In this document: in pieces, positions 6,295-9,537 of the stretch
How positions within the stretch are numbered: the first letter of the stretch is position 1
Layout: every line of letters starts with the position of its first letter
DNA from: Opitutaceae bacterium
GTDB taxonomy: Bacteria; Verrucomicrobiota; Verrucomicrobiia; Opitutales; Opitutaceae
Length of the DNA: 9,537 nucleotides
Reading direction: 5' to 3'
NCBI GenBank assembly: GCA_029979145.1
Contig: JAPOIC010000064.1
Span: 1 to 9,537, forward strand
The notes under the pieces: model-generated
What the model was told of the DNA's origin: nothing
Seen by the model: only the letters and a program-made list of their open reading frames with translations
Databases searched by the model: none
Program-made: the position numbers and the translations under genes

Positions 6295-7260
6295 CGCCAC
6301 CCGCGGCGGTCGCGTGAGCAACAGCACGTTGGCCCCCGTGATGAGTGCACCACCGACCAGCAGCCCCACCGTCGCGATTTCGTTGGGGTAATCCAAGTCC
6401 GCCCAGCGGGAAAACCAAGCCGGCAGAACCATGGCCAACAGCGAGGCGAAGATCGGCTCAAAGCAATAGAGCAGTCCGGCCTCCGTGGTGGAAATCCGGG
6501 GCTGCCAAGTATTCATCAGCGAAAACGCGCCCACCGTGCAGAACACCGTGAGGATCAGCGTAAACCCGAGCCACTCCGGCGACTGCCAGGGCACGAGCAG
6601 GGTCGCGGCCTCCGGCGCCGCCAGCCAGCTCAACCCGGTGAAGATCACCGCCTGCGCACCGAACATGACGAGCGTGATCTTCTCGGGCCGGTTGTCCGCA
6701 AACCGCCGCCAGCCGAGACACAGGATCTGACCCATGAAGAAGAACGACGAAGCCAGCGTCTCCGTCTCGCCGCGGCCAAACGTGAAGGTGCGCCAGTCAA
6801 ACCCGCCGAGGATCGCCACCCCGGCCAGCACCAGAACGCAACTCACCCACACGCTCGCGCCGGGATTGCGCCGCTGCCACACCGCGAGGGAAAGCGGAAT
6901 GAGCACGGCATACAGTTGCGTGAGAAACGCCGAGGTCGAGGCCGCGGTGAATTGCAGGCCATCGTTCTGCAGCATCATGCCGCCTGCGGAAAAAAACGCG
7001 ATCAGCAGGCCCTGCTGCCACTCGGCGCGGCGGATGCGCCAGAAGCTGCGCGCCTGCATGAGCAGCAGCACGACAGTCCCAAGGACAAAGCGCGGGCCGA
7101 TGGTGTTGCAGGTGGCGAACCAGGTGCCCGCCTCCGGCACGATCCGCGCATGCACCTGCGTGAGCGCCTTCACCACGGGAAAGCTGAATCCCCAAAACAG
7201 ATTCGTCAGCAGCAGCATGACCACGGCCTGGGCCCGCTGGGGATATTCGACGACACTCAT
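6280..7260 (-). CDS. EamA/DMT-family transporter (second, convergent)
   Basis: 326 residues starting at ATG 7258-7260 and ending at the TGA read from 6282-6280. It begins with helix 1, AVVMLLLTNLFWGFSFPVVK (12-31), and shows about ten hydrophobic segments in two EamA repeats. Family-like features are FTAASTSAFLTQLYAVLIPL (104-123) in the first half and TTEAGLLYCFEPIFASLLA (258-276) with the Glu-Pro pair in the second half. The reading frame stays open far upstream, to about 8097, but that extension is antisense to the polyphosphate enzyme and has a non-membrane composition, so the start at 7260 is preferred. No Shine-Dalgarno sequence is visible. The protein is not a close copy of the neighbouring permease: it is longer and shares little beyond fold signatures, so a recent tandem duplication is unlikely. 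It has an unusual polar stretch between helices 1 and 2 (~34-56, with Trp47 and Cys51). The substrate is unknown. Confidence 0.88.
   Translation of the reverse strand: MSVVEYPQRAQAVVMLLLTNLFWGFSFPVVKALTQVHARIVPEAGTWFATCNTIGPRFVLGTVVLLLMQARSFWRIRRAEWQQGLLIAFFSAGGMMLQNDGLQFTAASTSAFLTQLYAVLIPLSLAVWQRRNPGASVWVSCVLVLAGVAILGGFDWRTFTFGRGETETLASSFFFMGQILCLGWRRFADNRPEKITLVMFGAQAVIFTGLSWLAAPEAATLLVPWQSPEWLGFTLILTVFCTVGAFSLMNTWQPRISTTEAGLLYCFEPIFASLLAMVLPAWFSRWADLDYPNEIATVGLLVGGALITGANVLLLTRPPRVALPAG
6284..6309. terminator. GC hairpin at the convergent permease stops
   Basis: GCGGGT (6287-6292) pairs with ACCCGC (6299-6304) around a 6-nt loop. An outer CCG/CGG clamp (6284-6286 with 6307-6309) is separated from it by a 2-nt bulge. 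The hairpin covers the TAA of the plus-strand permease and lies just inside the coding end of the minus-strand permease. It can form in transcripts from both strands, so a bidirectional terminator is plausible. Neither side has a T-run, which lowers confidence. Confidence 0.4.
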
Positions 7261-7395
7261 GGGCGAAAACCGCGAGCCTGCGTCCACCCCCGGGGCCCGC
7301 AAGCGAATTGGCGGTGGAGCCGCGCGCACAAATGTGTGATGCCACCCAACCCTGCCTCGACAACACCCGGGCCCTCGCCCACATAGTTGCCCCGC
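7261..7395. promoter_or_regulatory. Divergent intergenic region between permease and polyphosphate kinase genes
   Basis: This 135-bp gap separates two divergent start codons, so promoters for both genes are expected here. I could not find convincing -35/-10 pairs on either strand. The one visible symmetric motif is CACA-AATG-TGTG at 7327-7338, a 4-bp arm inverted repeat that could be a weak operator but may be chance. Neither start has a Shine-Dalgarno sequence. Confidence 0.4.
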
Positions 7396-8877
7396 ATGGC
7401 GAAGTCGGGCGCGAAACGAACCAAGCTCTCCAAAAAGGACTACGAGGCCCGGATTCCCGCGCTTCGCGAGCAGTTGATTCAGCTGCAGGTTTCGCTCAAG
7501 TCCGCCCCCTTCCCCGTCCTGCTGGTGGTCGCGGGCGTCGAGGGATCCGGCAAGGGCGTCGTGATCAATCTGCTCAACGGCTGGCTCGATCCGCGCGGTG
7601 TCGAGGTCTTCGCCTTTCATCCGCCCACCGACGAGGAGCGCGAACGACCGCCCATGTGGCGCTACTGGCGCAGCCTGCCACCGCGCGGCCGCCTCGGCAT
7701 CTACGTCGGCTCGTGGTATACCGAGGCGTTGCGCGAAGCCTCCGTCCCGCGCGCGCGCCGCGAGAAATTCCGCCACGCCCTCTCGCGCATCGAGCATTTC
7801 GAGCGCCTGCTCGTGGCCGACGGCGCGCTCGTGGTCAAAGTGTGGCTGCACTTGTCCAAGACCGACCAAGGCGTGCGCCTCAAGAAACTCGAGTCGAGCG
7901 CACGCACGGCCTGGCGCGTCACCGCCGACGACTGGCGCAGCCACCGCGACTACAAGCGGCTCGACGAACTCGGGCGCACGCTGCGCCAAGCCACCAGCCG
8001 GACCGGCGCGCGCTGGAGGGTCATCAACGCCGCCGACGAACGCGCGCGCAACGTCGCCGTCGCCGACACGCTCCTCAGTGCTTTCCTGGCCCATCACCAG
8101 ACCTTGGCCAAGCGCCTCGCTCCCGGCCGGCGTCTGGCCACGACGCCGCTTCGCCCGGAGGGCCTACGCCGGCTCGCCGAGCTGCCCCTCGACAAGCGCA
8201 TCACCTCGTCGGCCTACGAGGCCAAGCGGGACAAGTGGCTCGGCCGGTTGAACGAGATGATCCGCCGCGCCGCCGCCAAGCACCGTTCGGTGGTGTTTGT
8301 GTTCGAGGGCTGGGACGCCGCCGGCAAGGGCGGCGCGATCCGCCGGCTCACCAGCGCGATTGACGCGCGCGACTGCCGGGTGATTCCCGTCGCCAAGCCC
8401 ACCGACGAGGAAAAGGCGCATCACTACCTCTGGCGTTTCTGGCGCCATGTGCCCCGCGCCGGCATGGTCACGATCTACGACCGCTCCTGGTATGGCCGCG
8501 TGCTGGTGGAACGGCTCGAGGGCTTTGCCCGCGAGGCGGAATGGCGCCGCGCCTACGCCGAGCTCAACGATTTCGAAACCCAGCTGGAGGAGCACGGCAT
8601 CATCGTCGTGAAATTCTGGCTCCACATCAGCAAGGCCGAGCAGTTGCGACGCTTCCGCCACCGCGAGGAGACGGAATACAAGCGTCACAAAATCAACGCC
8701 GAGGACTGGCGCAACCGGCGCAAGTGGCACCAATACGAGATCGCCGTCGGCGACATGCTCACGCTCACCCGGGAGGTTCCGTGGCACTTGGTTGCGGCCG
8801 AGGACAAGCGCCACGCGCGCCTGCAGGTGTTGAAACTCTCCTGCCGCCAAATCGAGGCGGCGCTCGCCCAGGGTTAG
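7396..8877 (+). CDS. pap: Polyphosphate:AMP phosphotransferase (two-domain PPK2)
   Basis: 493 residues from ATG 7396. A TTG at 7387 would add three residues and is less likely. It is a soluble cytoplasmic enzyme that transfers phosphate from inorganic polyphosphate to AMP, giving ADP (class II PPK2). Two PPK2 domains are fused in tandem. The N-terminal one (~15-235) has GVEGSGKG (47-54), PTDEERERPPMWRYWRSLP (77-95) and YVGSWY (103-108). The C-terminal one (~265-490) has the canonical Walker A GWDAAGKGG (305-313), KPTDEEKAHHYLWRFWRHVP (334-353) and YDRSWYGRVLVER (361-373). The C-terminal half keeps the Asp-Arg of the YDRSWY motif, so it should be the catalytic half. The N-terminal half has Val-Gly there and Glu instead of Asp in Walker A, so it is probably structural or regulatory. 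The length and two-domain plan match Pseudomonas-type PAP. No ppk or ppx gene lies nearby. The stop overlaps the convergent signalling gene by four bases. No ribosome binding site is visible. Confidence 0.93.
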   Translation: MAKSGAKRTKLSKKDYEARIPALREQLIQLQVSLKSAPFPVLLVVAGVEGSGKGVVINLLNGWLDPRGVEVFAFHPPTDEERERPPMWRYWRSLPPRGRLGIYVGSWYTEALREASVPRARREKFRHALSRIEHFERLLVADGALVVKVWLHLSKTDQGVRLKKLESSARTAWRVTADDWRSHRDYKRLDELGRTLRQATSRTGARWRVINAADERARNVAVADTLLSAFLAHHQTLAKRLAPGRRLATTPLRPEGLRRLAELPLDKRITSSAYEAKRDKWLGRLNEMIRRAAAKHRSVVFVFEGWDAAGKGGAIRRLTSAIDARDCRVIPVAKPTDEEKAHHYLWRFWRHVPRAGMVTIYDRSWYGRVLVERLEGFAREAEWRRAYAELNDFETQLEEHGIIVVKFWLHISKAEQLRRFRHREETEYKRHKINAEDWRNRRKWHQYEIAVGDMLTLTREVPWHLVAAEDKRHARLQVLKLSCRQIEAALAQG

Positions 8878-8882
8878 GAACC
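8872..8882. terminator. Small hairpin across the convergent stops of pap and the signalling gene
   Basis: GGTT (8872-8875) pairs with AACC (8879-8882) around the 3-nt loop AGG, covering both stop codons. It is followed by the self-complementary CCGGCCGG (8881-8888). The stem is short and no T-run follows on either strand, so a terminator role is only a possibility. Confidence 0.2.
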
Positions 8883-9537
8883 GGCCGGACCTCGCTGCGC
8901 CATGAAGCGGCGCATCATCGAGTCCATGTCTTTCAGGCGAACCGGTTTCAACAGGTAGTCATTGGCCCCGGCCTCCAGCACGCGCTCCTTCTGCTCCTGG
9001 CGCGCGTCGGCCGTCAGCGCCGTGATCCACACCTGCCGCATGCTTTCGCCGGCCTCGCCGGCGCGGATGCGACTGATGGCGGCATGGCCGTCCATGACCG
9101 GCATGTGCAGGTCCATCAGCACCAGGTGATAGTCTGAACGCTTCAGCTCCTCGAGGGCGATCTGGCCGTTCTCCGCCACCGTCCACTGGCAGCCCAGATG
9201 GCCGAGCACCTTTTGCATGAGCAGCTGGTTGACCGGGTTGTCTTCGACGAGCAGGACGCGCAGGTCGAACGAGTTGTTGGCGGCAAAAGGCAATGGCGTG
9301 GCAAGCGCGGTCACCGGGGTGGCCAGCGCCGAGCGCAGCGCCTCGTGGTGCGCGGGCTTGTTGACGAGCAGGCGGAAATGCGGGCGCAGGGCGGTGCGCG
9401 CGACCGGGGTGATCCGGAGCGGCACGAGCGCGATCAGCTTGTCGCCCGGCAGCGAAATGTCCGGCGACCCGACGGGCTCGGAGTCGGCGAGGAACACCAC
9501 GCGACCCGAAGCGTGATCGGCCCGGAAAATGTAAACG
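8874..9537 (-). CDS. Hybrid histidine kinase-like protein, C-terminal receiver region (5' end outside window)
   Basis: This is the last ~220 residues of a longer minus-strand protein. The frame is still open at base 9537, so the GTG near 9500 is internal. Nearest the C-terminus is an intact receiver: the acidic pair in VLLVEDNPVNQ, the phospho-acceptor Asp in LVLMDLHMPVMDG (codon at 9113-9111), ITALTAD with the switch Thr, and Lys in LLKPV (codon at 8948-8946). VEDNPVNQ and MDLHMPVMDG are typical of receivers in hybrid sensor kinases. Before it, joined by an Ala/Thr/Pro-rich linker (ATPVTALATPLPFAA), is the end of another receiver-like fold finishing in LLVNKPAHHEALRSAL. That fold seems shortened and shows no clear acceptor site. 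The kinase core would lie outside the window, so 'hybrid kinase' is inference; a multi-receiver protein without a kinase is possible. The last residues are QRGPAGS, with no HPt domain. It is convergent with pap and overlaps it by four bases. Confidence 0.85.
   Translation of the reverse strand, partial: VYIFRADHASGRVVFLADSEPVGSPDISLPGDKLIALVPLRITPVARTALRPHFRLLVNKPAHHEALRSALATPVTALATPLPFAANNSFDLRVLLVEDNPVNQLLMQKVLGHLGCQWTVAENGQIALEELKRSDYHLVLMDLHMPVMDGHAAISRIRAGEAGESMRQVWITALTADARQEQKERVLEAGANDYLLKPVRLKDMDSMMRRFMAQRGPAGS

Noticed and set aside
7327..7338. CACA-AATG-TGTG as a transcription factor operator
   Set aside because: The arms are only four bases and there is no second copy or adjacent promoter box. 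It is listed only as a note in the intergenic region.
7261..8097. Upstream extension of the minus-strand permease to give a ~605-residue protein
   Set aside because: The extension is antisense to the first PPK2 domain and shows no membrane or known domain features. The permease fold begins naturally at the ATG at 7260.
1..9537. Search for CRISPR repeats, insertion sequence ends, tRNA-like sequences, and toxin, defence or biosynthetic genes
   Set aside because: No regularly spaced repeats, transposase, paired terminal repeats, tRNA-like sequence or accessory system was recognised. All sizeable regions are explained by ordinary housekeeping-type genes.

Overview
This is a gene-dense, GC-rich (roughly two thirds G+C by eye) bacterial chromosomal window. 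It holds five complete genes and two response-regulator-type fragments cut by the window edges. Best guess for the source is a Gram-negative bacterium of the Verrucomicrobiota, family Opitutaceae or similar. That rests on a receiver of the 'TDLVMPEQEG...AMSGG' type, an exported insulysin-like M16 peptidase, a three-domain DsbD, a two-domain PPK2 enzyme, and a general lack of Shine-Dalgarno sequences. The assignment is inferred from protein style, not proven.

Layout. Positions 1-297 (+) are the 3' end of a receiver-domain response regulator. After about 100 bp without a gene comes a complete exported zinc metallopeptidase of the insulysin/pitrilysin type (399-3215, +). It is followed 64 bp later by a full-length transmembrane thiol:disulfide reductase DsbD (3280-5385, +) and, 54 bp after that, by a ten-helix EamA/DMT permease (5440-6294, +). 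A second, only distantly similar EamA/DMT permease lies convergently on the minus strand (6280-7260), and the two coding regions overlap by 15 bp at their 3' ends. A 135-bp divergent intergenic region separates its start from a two-domain polyphosphate:AMP phosphotransferase (7396-8877, +). The stop of that gene overlaps by 4 bp the stop of a minus-strand hybrid-kinase-like protein ending in a receiver domain (8874-9537, runs off the right edge).

How the genes relate. The peptidase and DsbD both act in the envelope: one cuts polypeptides in the periplasm, the other sends reducing equivalents there. With the downstream permease they form a same-strand run that could be co-transcribed, although a perfect GC hairpin sits just after the DsbD stop. 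The two permeases, the polyphosphate kinase and the two signalling fragments look like ordinary chromosomal neighbours. I saw no mobile element, CRISPR array, tRNA, rRNA or phage gene, and no candidate for a new multi-gene system. The points most worth a second look are the Lys-to-Arg change in the first receiver, the two convergent overlaps with hairpins at the stop codons, the degenerate N-terminal half of the PPK2 protein, and the apparently shortened receiver in the right-edge protein.
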